A stretch of 64,000 bases of DNA from Streptomyces sp. CC0208. Its GTDB lineage: Bacteria > Actinomycetota > Actinomycetes > Streptomycetales > Streptomycetaceae. The notes beneath the pieces are model-generated. The model was not told where the DNA came from. It ran no database searches and was given only the letters and a program-made list of their open reading frames with translations. The position numbers and the translations under genes were made by a program. The stretch lies in contig NZ_CP031969.1 of the NCBI RefSeq assembly GCF_003443735.1, forward strand, positions 6,324,001 to 6,388,000. Direction: 5' to 3'. Positions 43,252 to 51,522 of the stretch are shown here, one piece after another. The number at the start of each line of letters is the position of its first letter. Within the stretch, counting starts at the first letter, position 1.

Positions 43252-44273
43252 ACGGCGACCTCCTCGCGGGTGTCGGTGGGGACGGTGTCCTGCGGGGCAC
43301 TGGCGCGGTGGCCGGTGAGCGACAGGAACACCTCGTCCAGGCTGGGCAGTTCGGTGGTGATGGAGGAGAGGGTGACGCCGCGCGCGGTGACCGCGCCGAC
43401 CACGGCGGTCAGCTGCTCGTCGCTGAGGATCGGGACGATGACGGTGCCGCTCTCGGTGTCCACGGTGGAGGTGGCGAGCCCGGTGATGCCGAGCTCGTCG
43501 ATCCATCCGGCGAGCGGCTGAAGCTGCAGCGGGTCCACGGGCCGTACCCGCAGCGAGCGCCCGCCGACCTTCGCCTTGAGCTCCTCGATGGCGCCGGCGG
43601 CGATGACCTTGCCGTGGTCCACGACGGTCAGCTCGGAGGCGAGCTGCTCGGCCTCCTCCATGTACTGGGTGGTCAGCAGGACGGTGACCCCGTCCCCGAC
43701 CATCCGCTTGACCTCGTCCCACACCTCGTTGCGGGTGCGGGGGTCGAGACCGGTGGTGGGCTCGTCCAGGAAGAGCACCTGGGGCCGCCCGATCATCGAG
43801 GCGGCGAGGTCGAGCCGCCGCCGCATACCGCCGGAGTAGGTGCTCGCCGGCCGCTTCGCGGCATCCGTCAGCGAGAACCGCTCAAGCAGCTCGTCGGCCC
43901 GGGTGCGGGCCTCCTTGCGGGGCAGGTCGAGCAGCCGCCCGATCATGTACAGGTTCTCCCAGCCCGGCAGCTTCTCGTCCACCGAGGCGTACTGCCCGGT
44001 GAGCCCGATCACCCGCCGCAGCTGCCGGGGCTGGCGCACGGCGTCGTAACCGGCGACGGTGGCCTGCCCGGCGTCCGGGGTGATGAGGGTGGACAGAATG
44101 CGTACGAGGGTGGTCTTGCCGGCGCCGTTCGGCCCGAGCACACCCATCACGGTGCCCTCGCGCACATCCAGGTCGACGCCGTCCAGCGCCTTGGTCTCGC
44201 CGTAGTGCTTGACCAGCCCCCGCACGGAAACGGCGGAGTCCCCGCTCTGGGGGTTCTTGTCGATTCGCGTCAT
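43248..44273 (-). CDS. ABC transporter ATP-binding protein (DrrA-like)
   Basis: 341 aa. Walker A GPNGAGKTTLVRIL, signature YSGGMRRRLDLA, Walker B VLFLDEPTTGLD and His-loop-equivalent Gln in LLTTQYMEEAEQLA are intact; the TTQYMEEA replacement of the switch His is characteristic of DrrA. The C-terminal DrrA regulatory domain is present and ends with LPSLDEVFLSLTG. With the permease it should export hydrophobic drugs. ATG at 44273 has no ribosome site. Twenty bases upstream starts a five-fold 11-bp direct repeat, suggesting activation by a SARP-type protein. Confidence 0.93.
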   Translation of the reverse strand: MTRIDKNPQSGDSAVSVRGLVKHYGETKALDGVDLDVREGTVMGVLGPNGAGKTTLVRILSTLITPDAGQATVAGYDAVRQPRQLRRVIGLTGQYASVDEKLPGWENLYMIGRLLDLPRKEARTRADELLERFSLTDAAKRPASTYSGGMRRRLDLAASMIGRPQVLFLDEPTTGLDPRTRNEVWDEVKRMVGDGVTVLLTTQYMEEAEQLASELTVVDHGKVIAAGAIEELKAKVGGRSLRVRPVDPLQLQPLAGWIDELGITGLATSTVDTESGTVIVPILSDEQLTAVVGAVTARGVTLSSITTELPSLDEVFLSLTGHRASAPQDTVPTDTREEVAV

Positions 44274-44292
44274 ACCGAGGACGGTGCCAGCC

Positions 44293-44346
44293 CCCACCGA
44301 CAAACCACCGACAGGTCGCCTACAGGGACCTACAGCCCGCCGACAG
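44293..44346 (-). promoter_or_regulatory. five tandem 11-bp direct repeats upstream of drrAB (SARP-type site)
   Basis: Reading the minus strand from 44346 the blocks are CTGTCGGCGGG, CTGTAGGTCC, CTGTAGGCGAC, CTGTCGGTGGT and TTGTCGGTGGG, of 11, 10, 11, 11 and 11 bp. The core TGTCGG/TGTAGG thus recurs on one face of the helix. SARP and AfsR proteins bind heptamer direct repeats with 11-bp spacing that overlap the -35. The last repeat ends 20 nt before the drrA-like start, close to where a -35 would be if the transcript is leaderless. An AfsR-like gene lies beyond drrB. Confidence 0.65.
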
Positions 44347-44356
44347 ACCCTCCGGG

Positions 44357-44507
44357 GGCATTCCCGGCGAGGGCTCCGAGGAGATCCTTGTGATCGACAT
44401 CGACCCCCAGGGCCTTGCCGGCTCTGGGCCGAGGACGGCACCCATGTCCTCCAGCCGCCCGCGGGGATCCGGGAGGCCGTCGAGAAGGAGGGTTTCACCT
44501 TGGGTGC
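44357..44507 (+). pseudogene. possible frameshifted gene relic
   Basis: One frame reads GIPGEGSEEILVIDIDPQGL, then a second frame continues RLWAEDGTHVLQPPAGIREA and VEKEGFTL. Both pieces have GC-rich third positions and run into each other near 44415, as if one base had been gained or lost. There is no start codon with a ribosome site. The parent family is not recognised; it may be chance. Confidence 0.3.
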
Positions 44508-44596
44508 GGCCCGACGCCGACGACGGCCGGACCAGGGCCGACCACATGTTCCCTAGCACCCTGAGACGGGCGGCGTCGAGGAACGGCGGTCGAGGG

Positions 44597-45349
44597 CTAC
44601 CCCGCCACCCGGGCCGAGTGCGCGGTGATGAGGGCCTCGGTCGTCATCGGGTCGGCCGGCAGGAACGCCTCCAGCTTCAGTTCGGACAGCGTCACGTCCA
44701 CGGCGGTGGCGAAGGTGGTCACCGTCGTCATCAGGTGCAACTCGCCGTACGACGAATCCAGCTGGAGCGGAACCGCGAAGCCGAGCTGCCCGGCGGACGG
44801 CTCCAACTCGGGCAGGTACCCGGCGAGTTCGTCCCGCAGAGCAGCCGAGTGGTCAAGGCCGGCGAGGATGTGGCGCGCCCACTCGGCGAGATTGCGGATG
44901 CGGGGCGCCAGGCCCTGCGGATGCAGCGCGAGCCGGTAGACGTTCCGTCCCGGTCCGACCAGTTCGGCAGCGGCCCCCTCGGTGAGCAGCTCGAACGCGC
45001 TGTTCGCGGCGATCAGGTCACCCCCGCGGTCCACGACCACCGCCGGATAGGGCAGATGCCCGCGCAGGATGTGGTCGATCGCCTCACGCACCGGCGCGAG
45101 CACCGGGTCGTCGAACGAGCTCTCCGGATAGACGGGCGCGTATCCGGCCGCCAGCAGCAGCTCGTTGCGCTCCCGCAGGGGCAGTTCGAGCGACTCGGCC
45201 AGGCGTACGACCATGGTGCGGCCCGGCCGGGATCTGCCGGACTCGATGAAGCTGAGGTGCCGCTGAGTGGTGCCCGCCCGCAGCGCCAGGTCGAGCTGGC
45301 TGAGCTGGCGGCGGGTACGACGGTCGCGGAGCGCACGGGGGAAGTCCAC
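44597..45349 (-). CDS. HTH-type regulator with MmyB-like ligand domain
   Basis: 250 aa. Residues 1-60 form an XRE helix-turn-helix (QLSQLDLALRAGTTQRHLSFIESGRSRPGRTMV). The rest matches the MmyB-like PAS-type domain, with VVVDRGGDLIAANSAFELL and GRNVYRLALHPQGLAPRIRNL. These regulators commonly sit divergently next to an oxidoreductase that they control, as here with a luciferase-like monooxygenase. GTG at 45349 is the start. A perfect ATTCCC-N4-GGGAAT palindrome lies in the 86-bp divergent promoter and is a good operator candidate. Confidence 0.9.
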   Translation of the reverse strand: MDFPRALRDRRTRRQLSQLDLALRAGTTQRHLSFIESGRSRPGRTMVVRLAESLELPLRERNELLLAAGYAPVYPESSFDDPVLAPVREAIDHILRGHLPYPAVVVDRGGDLIAANSAFELLTEGAAAELVGPGRNVYRLALHPQGLAPRIRNLAEWARHILAGLDHSAALRDELAGYLPELEPSAGQLGFAVPLQLDSSYGELHLMTTVTTFATAVDVTLSELKLEAFLPADPMTTEALITAHSARVAG

Positions 45350-45384
45350 GCGTCAGTTCTACGGCGGCCGAGGGAGCCCGGGCC

Positions 45385-45400
45385 ATTCCCCGCAGGGAAT
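45385..45400. promoter_or_regulatory. palindrome in the MmyB-like / luciferase-like divergent promoter
   Basis: ATTCCC and GGGAAT separated by CGCA, with another CATTCCC at 45407-45413. It is centred 44 bp from both start codons, as expected for an operator controlling both genes. Confidence 0.5.
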
Positions 45401-45435
45401 TGTCGCCATTCCCACCGGCCGGAAGCATCGCTGCC

Positions 45436-46395
45436 ATGGACATCGGCGTACTGCTTCCGACCGGCACGGCCCAGTGGGGCACGACCGAAGACCCGCGCGC
45501 CCTGGTCGCCTTCGGCCGCTCGGCAGAACAGGCGGGCTTCTCCTCCCTGTTCGTCAACGACTCGTTGCTCACCCCGCGCGTCGAGGCCCTGACGATGCTC
45601 GCCGCGCTGGCGCCGGCGACCGAGACCGTCACGCTGGGCACGGCTGCCCTGCTGCCGTTCCTTCGCCGGCCGGTGCAGGCCGCGCAGGCTCTGGCCTCGC
45701 TCGACCTCCTGTCCGGCGGCCGGCTCACCGTCGCGGTCGGCGCCGGCTTCCCCGGCCGCTTCGGCCGTCCCCTCTACACCCTGTCCGAGGTCCCGTGGGA
45801 ACGGCGTTTCGCGCGCCTCGACGAGACGGTCGCCCTCTGGCGGGCCCTGTGGACCGGAGCCGACTCCTTCCACGGCGAGATCCTCCATTACGACGACCTC
45901 CCGCCCGCCACCAGGCCCTGTCGTCCCGGCGGCCCCCCGATCTGGCTCGGCGGCGCGACACCGACAGCTCTCGCCCGGACCGGCCGCATGTACGACGGGT
46001 GGCTGCCCTACCCTCCCGACCCGGCCGACTACGCGTCCGGCCTCCTGCGGATCCGCGGCGCCGCGGCCGACGCGCGCCGCCGCGCCGAGGACATCACCCC
46101 GGCCCTGTTCGTCTCCCTGCGCCTCGACGACGACCCCGTCGCCGGCCACCGCGCACTGGACGACTACGCCCGCGCCACCTACGGCATGCCGCTGGAGGAC
46201 CTGAGGAGGATCCAGGCGGTCGTCACCGGCTCCGCCGACGAAGTCCTCGACCAGCTGACCCGGTACGCCACCGCAGGCGCCCGGCATCTGGTCGTCCGCC
46301 TCGGTGCCCTGGGCCGGTCCGCCCAGCAGGACCAGCTGGAGCGTCTTGCCGACCTGATTCCGGCGGTACGGGAACGGGCCCGGACGCGGACATGA
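45436..46395 (+). CDS. LLM-class flavin- or F420-dependent oxidoreductase
   Basis: 319 aa bacterial-luciferase-like barrel: MDIGVLLPTGTAQWG, AEQAGFSSLFVNDSLL, VTLGTAALLPFLRRPVQAAQALASLDLLSGGRLTVAVGAGF across several blocks, and PPIWLGGATPTALARTGRMYDGW. These define a TIGR03571-like/F420- or FMN-using monooxygenase family; the cofactor cannot be settled from sequence. The start is ATG at 45436 with GGAAG upstream; an in-frame ATG at 45400 lies inside the putative operator. It is divergent from its likely regulator and ends in a strong bidirectional terminator. Confidence 0.9.
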   Translation: MDIGVLLPTGTAQWGTTEDPRALVAFGRSAEQAGFSSLFVNDSLLTPRVEALTMLAALAPATETVTLGTAALLPFLRRPVQAAQALASLDLLSGGRLTVAVGAGFPGRFGRPLYTLSEVPWERRFARLDETVALWRALWTGADSFHGEILHYDDLPPATRPCRPGGPPIWLGGATPTALARTGRMYDGWLPYPPDPADYASGLLRIRGAAADARRRAEDITPALFVSLRLDDDPVAGHRALDDYARATYGMPLEDLRRIQAVVTGSADEVLDQLTRYATAGARHLVVRLGALGRSAQQDQLERLADLIPAVRERARTRT

Positions 46396-46396
46396 A

Positions 46397-46430
46397 GAGG
46401 GGGCGCCCGGTGATCACCGGGCGCCCCCTC
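46397..46430. terminator. 34-bp perfect palindrome, bidirectional terminator
   Basis: The arms run GAGGGGGCGCCCGGTGA outwards from a centre between 46413 and 46414 and pair without mismatch. It starts 1 nt after the luciferase-like stop and ends 15 nt before the opposing MFS stop, so it should end both transcripts. Confidence 0.85.
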
Positions 46431-46445
46431 CTGCCGTACGGCTGC

Positions 46446-47666
46446 TCAGTGGCGCACTGCCTCCGCGTGCTCCGGCACATGCGAGGCGACCACGCGCTCC
46501 CGGCCGGCCGGCACGCCCACGCGCCGCCGGTCCACGACCGTCGCCACCGTCGCGACGCCGAGGCCGAGGACGGCCAGGGCGGCGCCTGTCAGGGCCGGGG
46601 AGGTCGCGCCGAGGCCCGCGGCCAGGGCGAGGCCGCCGATCCAGGCGCCGCCGGCGTTGGCCAGGTTGAAGGCGGCCTGGTTGGCGGAGGAGGCCAGGGA
46701 GGGGGCAGCCGAGGCCTTCTCCATGACCATCAGCTGGAGCGGGGAGCCGGTGACGAAGGCCGCCGTGCCCAGGAGGACGACCGCCGTCGCGGCGGTCCAC
46801 TGCGTCGACATGAGGACCGGGAACAGGGCCAGGACCACGACCAGCGAGGTCAGGCCGCCGAACAGGGTGCCGCGCAGCGAGTGGTCGGCGAGGCGTCCGC
46901 CGATCAGGTTGCCGGCCGTCGCGCCCACGCCGAACAGGGCGAGCAGCAGCGTCACGCTGGAGTCGGCGTAGCCGGCCGCGTCCGTGAGCATCGGCGTGAT
47001 GTAGCTGTACGCGGAGAACAGCGCGCCGAAGCCCGCCACCGTGGTGCCGAGGGCGAGCCAGACGGGCACCGACTTCAGGGCGACCAGTTCGCGGCGCAGG
47101 CCCACCGCCGGGGCGTGCGCGTGGTCGTGCGGGATGAGGAACGCCAGGGAGGCTATCGCCGCCAGGCCGATCGCGCTGACGCCGAGGAAGGTCGCCCGCC
47201 AGCCCAGGTGCTGGCCCATGAGGGTGGCGACGGGGACGCCCGCGATGTTGGCGAGGGTCAGGCCGAGGAACATCAGGGAGACCGAGCGGGCCTTGCGTTC
47301 CGGCGCCACCATGCTCGTGGCGACGACCGCGCCCACCCCGAAGAAGGCTCCGTGCGGCAGTCCGCTCAGGAAGCGGGCCGCGAGCAGCCAGTGCTCGTCG
47401 GGAGCGAGGGCGGAGAGCGCGTTGCCGGCCACGAACAGTCCCATCAGGCCGATGAGGACCTTGCGACGGGACATCCGGGCGGTGACCGCGGCGAGCAGCG
47501 GGGCGCCGATCACCACGCCCAGCGCGTACGCCGAGACCAGGTGACCGGCGGTGGGAATCGAGATGCCCAGGTCGTCGGCGACGTCGGGCAGCAGGCCCAT
47601 CATGACGAATTCGGTGGTGCCGAGACCGAAAGCGCCGACGGCCAGTGCGAGCAGGGCCAGAGGCAT
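46446..47666 (-). CDS. MFS drug exporter (AraJ / CmlR chloramphenicol-resistance type)
   Basis: 406 aa with 12 helices. The N-terminal LLALAVGAFGLGTTEFVMMGLLPDVA is the signature of the DHA1 AraJ/CmlR branch, and TARMSRRKVLIGLMGLFVAGN is motif A. RFLSGLPHGAFFGVGAVVA matches motif C-like helix 4. Streptomyces CmlR proteins of this branch export chloramphenicol, but substrates vary. ATG at 47666 has GAAAGG about 13 nt upstream. A TGTTC-N7-GAACA inverted repeat about 50 nt before the start is a candidate operator. Confidence 0.9.
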   Translation of the reverse strand: MPLALLALAVGAFGLGTTEFVMMGLLPDVADDLGISIPTAGHLVSAYALGVVIGAPLLAAVTARMSRRKVLIGLMGLFVAGNALSALAPDEHWLLAARFLSGLPHGAFFGVGAVVATSMVAPERKARSVSLMFLGLTLANIAGVPVATLMGQHLGWRATFLGVSAIGLAAIASLAFLIPHDHAHAPAVGLRRELVALKSVPVWLALGTTVAGFGALFSAYSYITPMLTDAAGYADSSVTLLLALFGVGATAGNLIGGRLADHSLRGTLFGGLTSLVVVLALFPVLMSTQWTAATAVVLLGTAAFVTGSPLQLMVMEKASAAPSLASSANQAAFNLANAGGAWIGGLALAAGLGATSPALTGAALAVLGLGVATVATVVDRRRVGVPAGRERVVASHVPEHAEAVRH

Positions 47667-47713
47667 GAAGAAGTCGAGCCTTTCAGGGGAGAGCGGAGTT
47701 CCGTACCTAGCTT

Positions 47714-47730
47714 ATGTTCATTAACGGAAC
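47714..47730 (-). promoter_or_regulatory. inverted repeat upstream of the CmlR-type MFS gene
   Basis: TGTTC and GAACA flank ATTAACG in an unusually AT-rich patch 48 nt before the start. It could be a repressor site of the MarR or TetR kind; no regulator gene is adjacent. Confidence 0.4.
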
Positions 47731-47759
47731 AAACGCTGCTTCCCCAGGCTTCCCACGGG

Positions 47760-48809
47760 CTACGACGAAGTGGTGAGGCTCACTCGCGCCGCCACCGGCA
47801 GATGGTCGCTGCCGGTCTCGGGCAGGGTCCACGAACTCACCGGCTTCACGCCCTGCACCATGATCTGGTCGATCCGCGCCATCGGGAACGACGCCGGCCA
47901 GCTGAACCCGAAGCCGCTGCCCGCCGCGCCCTGCGTGGAGCGCATCTGGGAGGTGACGGCGTTGAGCGCGCGGTCGTTCATCGTGCCGTTGAGGTCGCCG
48001 AGCAGGATCTTGCGGGGGAGCCTGTCGTCGGCGATGGCCTCGCCCAGCGCGTCGGCGCTCTTGTCGCGCTGGCGGGCGGTGAACCCGGCCTCCATCTTCA
48101 CCCGGACGGACGGCAGGTGGGCGACGTACACCGCGACCTGACCGTCCGGCGCGCTCACCGTGGCCCGCATGGCCCGGGTCCAGCCCAGCTTGATGTCGAC
48201 GGCCTGCACGCCGGTCAGCGGATCCTTGCTCCACAGCCCCACGGTGCCCTCGACCGCGTGGTACTTGTACGTCGACGCCAGCGCCTTCTCGTACACCGGC
48301 ACCGCGGAGGCGGTCAGCTCCTCCAGGGCCACCACGTCCGCGCCGGAGGCGGCCACGTCCCGGGCGGTGCCGGACGGGTCGGCGTTGTCGGCGTTGACGT
48401 TGTGGGTGGCCACCGTGAGGTCGCCGCCGGTGGCGTTCTTGTCGGAGAGCAGCCCGCCGAAGAGGTTCAGCCACACGGCCGCCGGGAGCAGCACCGCGAT
48501 CAGCGCGGTCGCGGACCTGCGGAGGAAACCGAGCAGGAGCAGCACCGGCACGAACAGGCCGAGCCAGGGCAGGAAGGTCTCCGTGAGGCTGCCGAGGTTG
48601 CCGACAGCGTTCGGGATCTGCGCGTGCAGCAGCATCACCAGGGCGACGAGCACAGCGAGGGCGGCCAGGACGAGACCACGGCGCCAGATCCTGGGGTCAC
48701 CGCGCCAGCCGGACAACGGTCGGCCGAGCAGGCGCCGGAACCGGTCTCTGCGCCGCTCGGGTCCCGAGCCGCCGTCCGCCGTCTCCGTCACGTATGCCTG
48801 CTGCGCCAT
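47760..48809 (-). CDS. membrane-anchored endonuclease/exonuclease/phosphatase-family protein
   Basis: 349 aa. Three N-terminal helices (LVLAALAVLVALVMLLHAQI, WLGLFVPVLLLLGFL, TALIAVLLPAAVWLNLFGGLL) precede an EEP domain of about 215 residues facing outward. Motifs: LTVATHNVN, VVALEELTA (catalytic Glu region), ILLGDLNGT and the final GSDHLPVAA; ARIDQIMV supplies the conserved Asp. Related proteins are phosphodiesterases or vancomycin-linked VanJ-like membrane proteins; the topology here matches VanJ/StaP, which confer teicoplanin resistance. Actual substrate unknown. ATG at 48809. Confidence 0.88.
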   Translation of the reverse strand: MAQQAYVTETADGGSGPERRRDRFRRLLGRPLSGWRGDPRIWRRGLVLAALAVLVALVMLLHAQIPNAVGNLGSLTETFLPWLGLFVPVLLLLGFLRRSATALIAVLLPAAVWLNLFGGLLSDKNATGGDLTVATHNVNADNADPSGTARDVAASGADVVALEELTASAVPVYEKALASTYKYHAVEGTVGLWSKDPLTGVQAVDIKLGWTRAMRATVSAPDGQVAVYVAHLPSVRVKMEAGFTARQRDKSADALGEAIADDRLPRKILLGDLNGTMNDRALNAVTSQMRSTQGAAGSGFGFSWPASFPMARIDQIMVQGVKPVSSWTLPETGSDHLPVAARVSLTTSS

Positions 48810-48868
48810 ACCGTCGCCTCACTACCTGCCGTGCACACCGTTCGCCCCGTTGCCGTGGGGTGTCAGAA

Positions 48869-48930
48869 CCCCGTACGACCCTAGGGGATGATCGGCTTCC
48901 ACCTCGTCGTCCCATGACGACCGTACGGGG
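48869..48930. other. nested inverted repeats in the gap before the TetR gene
   Basis: CCCCGTACG (48869-48877) pairs with CGTACGGGG (48922-48930), and inside it GTCGT-CCCATG-ACGAC forms a small hairpin at 48906-48921. It lies upstream of the exonuclease-fold gene and past the end of the TetR gene; regulatory or terminator function is possible. Confidence 0.3.
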
Positions 48931-49005
48931 GCGATGACGTACAAGTCGCCTTCCCGAGTTCCCCGTCCGGGGGGTGAAAGCGCCCTCTGTGACGAAACGC
49001 GCACA

Positions 49006-49629
49006 CTAGGAACTGACGGGGCGTAGGCCTTCGAGGACGGTGTCGACGATCTGTTCGGACAGGCCCTCCGGCAGGGCGGCGTTGGGCTGCATGATGGTGC
49101 GGAACAGCATGGGTCCGATGAACAGGTCGTTGAGCAGATCGACGTCGATGTCCGTGCGCAGCTCGCCGTTGGCCTGTCCCCGGCGCAGGATGTCGACCTG
49201 CTTGCGGTGCCGGGGCGCGACGACGATCGCGTGGTAGGCGTCCCAGACCCTCGGACTGCTCTTCATCTGGGCGAAGACACTGTGCAGCAGCGCCGAGGAC
49301 CGGGTCATCAGCCCGCGCAGCCGCAACTGCTCCAGCAGGGCCACGAGATCGTCGCGCATCGAGGTGCCGGGCAGTTCCGCGTCCGGCGGCTCGGCGGTGC
49401 GCACGACGTCGACGAAGAGCTCCTCCTTGCCGTTCCAGCGGCGGTAGATGGTGGCCTTGCCGACGCCCGCGGTCCGGGCGATGCGCTCGATGGACAGCTC
49501 GGCGAGCGGCACGCCGTCCTCCAGCAGCTTGATGACGGCCTCGATGATGGACCGCTCCACGGCCTCGCTGCGGGGCCGGCCCCGTACGGCCCCCGGCTGC
49601 CTGGACTGACTCTCGGCGAGGCCGCTCAC
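49006..49629 (-). CDS. TetR-family repressor of the adjacent efflux pump
   Basis: 207 aa. HTH: SIIEAVIKLLEDGVPLAELS, then IERIARTAGVGKATIYRRWNGKEELFVDVV. The C-terminal domain has the TetR_C_16-like all-helical pattern (LLHSVFAQMKSSPRVWDAYHAIV). GTG at 49629 has AGAGAGGACC upstream. It lies 101 nt downstream of a DHA2 exporter gene in the same direction and is probably co-transcribed with it. A palindrome overlapping the exporter promoter is its likely operator, giving a drug-inducible, self-limiting pump operon. Confidence 0.9.
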   Translation of the reverse strand: MSGLAESQSRQPGAVRGRPRSEAVERSIIEAVIKLLEDGVPLAELSIERIARTAGVGKATIYRRWNGKEELFVDVVRTAEPPDAELPGTSMRDDLVALLEQLRLRGLMTRSSALLHSVFAQMKSSPRVWDAYHAIVVAPRHRKQVDILRRGQANGELRTDIDVDLLNDLFIGPMLFRTIMQPNAALPEGLSEQIVDTVLEGLRPVSS

Positions 49630-49730
49630 GTCGCTGGGTCCTCTCTGTGTGATGAAGTGATTATCCCTGCTCTGCGGTGATGCGGGGGAGCGGTGGCCGG
49701 CCGGCGACGGCCGGCCACCGCCCCACCGGT

Positions 49731-51317
49731 TCACTCGCCCGCGGGAACCAACTCCTGTTCCTCCTGGCCCGGCTGACGCTCCGCCGGGCGGCCCGGCAGG
49801 TACAGCGCCACCACGAGGGCGCCGACCAGGGCCACGCCCGCTCCCCACAGCGCGGTGACGTGCATCGCGTGCAGGAAGGCGTCGTTGGCCGGACCGACCA
49901 GGGCGTCGCCCCGGGGGCCGAGCTTCGCGGCGACGCCGAGCGTGGCCTCGATGGACTCGCCCGCGGTGTGCCGTACGCCCGGCGGAACCGTGCCGAGGTG
50001 GGACTCGATACCGCTGCGGTAGGCCGTGGAGAGCACCGAACCGAGGACGGCGATGCCGAGCGCGCCGCCGACCTGCCGGAAGGTGTTGCTCAGCGCGGAC
50101 GCGGAGCCGGCCTTCTCGCGCGGCAGGGCCTGCATGATGACGACGCTGGTCGGCGTCATGATGTGCGCCATGCCGGTGCCCATGAGGAAGAAGATCACCT
50201 CCAGCAGCCAGATCGGCGTGTCCGCCTCCAGCGCGGCGAACGCGCACAGCATCGCGGCGATCAGCAGCATGCCCCCGGTCGTCGTCGCCCGGTTGCCGAA
50301 GCGGTCGACGACCAGGCGGGCGCGCGGCGCGAAGATCAGCTGCGCGGCGGCCAGCGGCAGCATCAGCAGACCGGTCTGCAGCGGCGAGTACCCGCGCACG
50401 CTCTGGGTGTAGAAGACCGAGAAGAAGGTCACGCCCATCAGCGCGAAGAACACCAGCCCTATGGCGCCGATCGCAGCCGAGAACACCTTGTTCTTGAAGT
50501 AGGTGACATCGATCGACGGGTGGTCGCTGCGCTTCTCGAACACCACGAAGGCGACGAGCACGGCGAGACCGGCACCGATGGTGGCCAGTACGGTCGCGTC
50601 GGTGAAGTCGGCGAGCTGGCCGCCCTTGATGATGCCGTAGACGAGCAGCACCAGGCCGATGACGGACAGCACGACACCGACGGGGTCGAGCCGGCCCGGC
50701 TTCGGGTCGCGGGAGTCGGGCACCAGCCACAGCATCAGCGTGAGCGCGAGCACCACGATCGGCACGTTGATGAGGAAGACCGAGCCCCACCAGAAGTGGT
50801 CGAGGAGCACTCCGCCGGTGATCGGCCCGATGGCGATGGCGAGACCGACGCCGCCCGCCCAGATGCCGATGGCCTTGGGCTGCTCCTCGCGCTCGAAGAC
50901 GTTCATCAGGACGGCGAGCGTGGCCGGCATGACGAACGCCGCGCCGAGGCCCATCATGGCGCGGAAGGCGATCAGCTGGTCCGGCGAGCCGGAGAACGCG
51001 GCGAGGGCGGAACCGGCGCCGAACACGACCAGGCCGCCCAGCAGCACCTTCTTGCGGCCGAGCCGGTCGCCGAGCAGGCCCGCGGTGAACAGGAGCCCGG
51101 CGAACACCAGGGTGTAGGCGTTGATCGCCCACTCCAGCTCGCTCTGGGTGGCGCCCAGGCCGGTCGGCGCGGGGGTCGAGATCGTCTTGATCGCGACGTT
51201 CAGGATCGAGTTGTCGAGCACCACGATCAGCAGGCTCAGCATCAGTACGCCGAGAATCGCCCAGCGGCGCCGGTGCACCGCCTCCGGTACCCGGGAGTCA
51301 GGGGCTGCGGTAGTCAT
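49731..51317 (-). CDS. DHA2-family MFS multidrug exporter (14-helix, EmrB/QacA type)
   Basis: 528 aa, 14 helices. [20 protein letters not shown] is the DHA2 motif D1, [21 protein letters not shown] motif A, and [20 protein letters not shown] motif C. It exports drugs in exchange for protons. ATG at 51317 is preceded by TATTCT at 7-nt spacing, so the message looks leaderless, and by a palindromic operator over the -35 region. The C-terminus is a charged tail. It forms an operon with the TetR gene downstream. Confidence 0.93.
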   Translation of the reverse strand: MTTAAPDSRVPEAVHRRRWAILGVLMLSLLIVVLDNSILNVAIKTISTPAPTGLGATQSELEWAINAYTLVFAGLLFTAGLLGDRLGRKKVLLGGLVVFGAGSALAAFSGSPDQLIAFRAMMGLGAAFVMPATLAVLMNVFEREEQPKAIGIWAGGVGLAIAIGPITGGVLLDHFWWGSVFLINVPIVVLALTLMLWLVPDSRDPKPGRLDPVGVVLSVIGLVLLVYGIIKGGQLADFTDATVLATIGAGLAVLVAFVVFEKRSDHPSIDVTYFKNKVFSAAIGAIGLVFFALMGVTFFSVFYTQSVRGYSPLQTGLLMLPLAAAQLIFAPRARLVVDRFGNRATTTGGMLLIAAMLCAFAALEADTPIWLLEVIFFLMGTGMAHIMTPTSVVIMQALPREKAGSASALSNTFRQVGGALGIAVLGSVLSTAYRSGIESHLGTVPPGVRHTAGESIEATLGVAAKLGPRGDALVGPANDAFLHAMHVTALWGAGVALVGALVVALYLPGRPAERQPGQEEQELVPAGE

Positions 51318-51324
51318 GCGTCCG

Positions 51325-51363
51325 AGAATAGCTCCATTACGATACGGCACCGTCTCGTATCGT
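51325..51363 (-). promoter_or_regulatory. TetR-type operator and leaderless promoter of the DHA2 pump
   Basis: ACGATACG (51339-51346) and CGTATCGT (51356-51363) form a perfect inverted repeat around GCACCGTCT. On the minus strand TATTCT (51330-51325) ends 7 nt before the ATG at 51317. The palindrome covers where the -35 would be, so binding should block transcription. Confidence 0.65.
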
Positions 51364-51522
51364 TAGTAATTTACCCAGCTCTTACTCACCCGGGTGCCCG
51401 CCCGAGCCGTGCCTGAACGGTCACACCGACCACCCCTGGCCCTGGCTGGCACGAGGTGCCACCATGGAGGTGGTCCGGGGACGCCGTGAGGGCGCCTCGA
51501 GATGACGTAAGGAGCCGTTGCA

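Noticed and set aside
51364-51522. Riboswitch or leader element upstream of panB
   Set aside because: Only a short TGGCAC/GTGCCA hairpin at 51447-51461 is visible; no known riboswitch core can be recognised.
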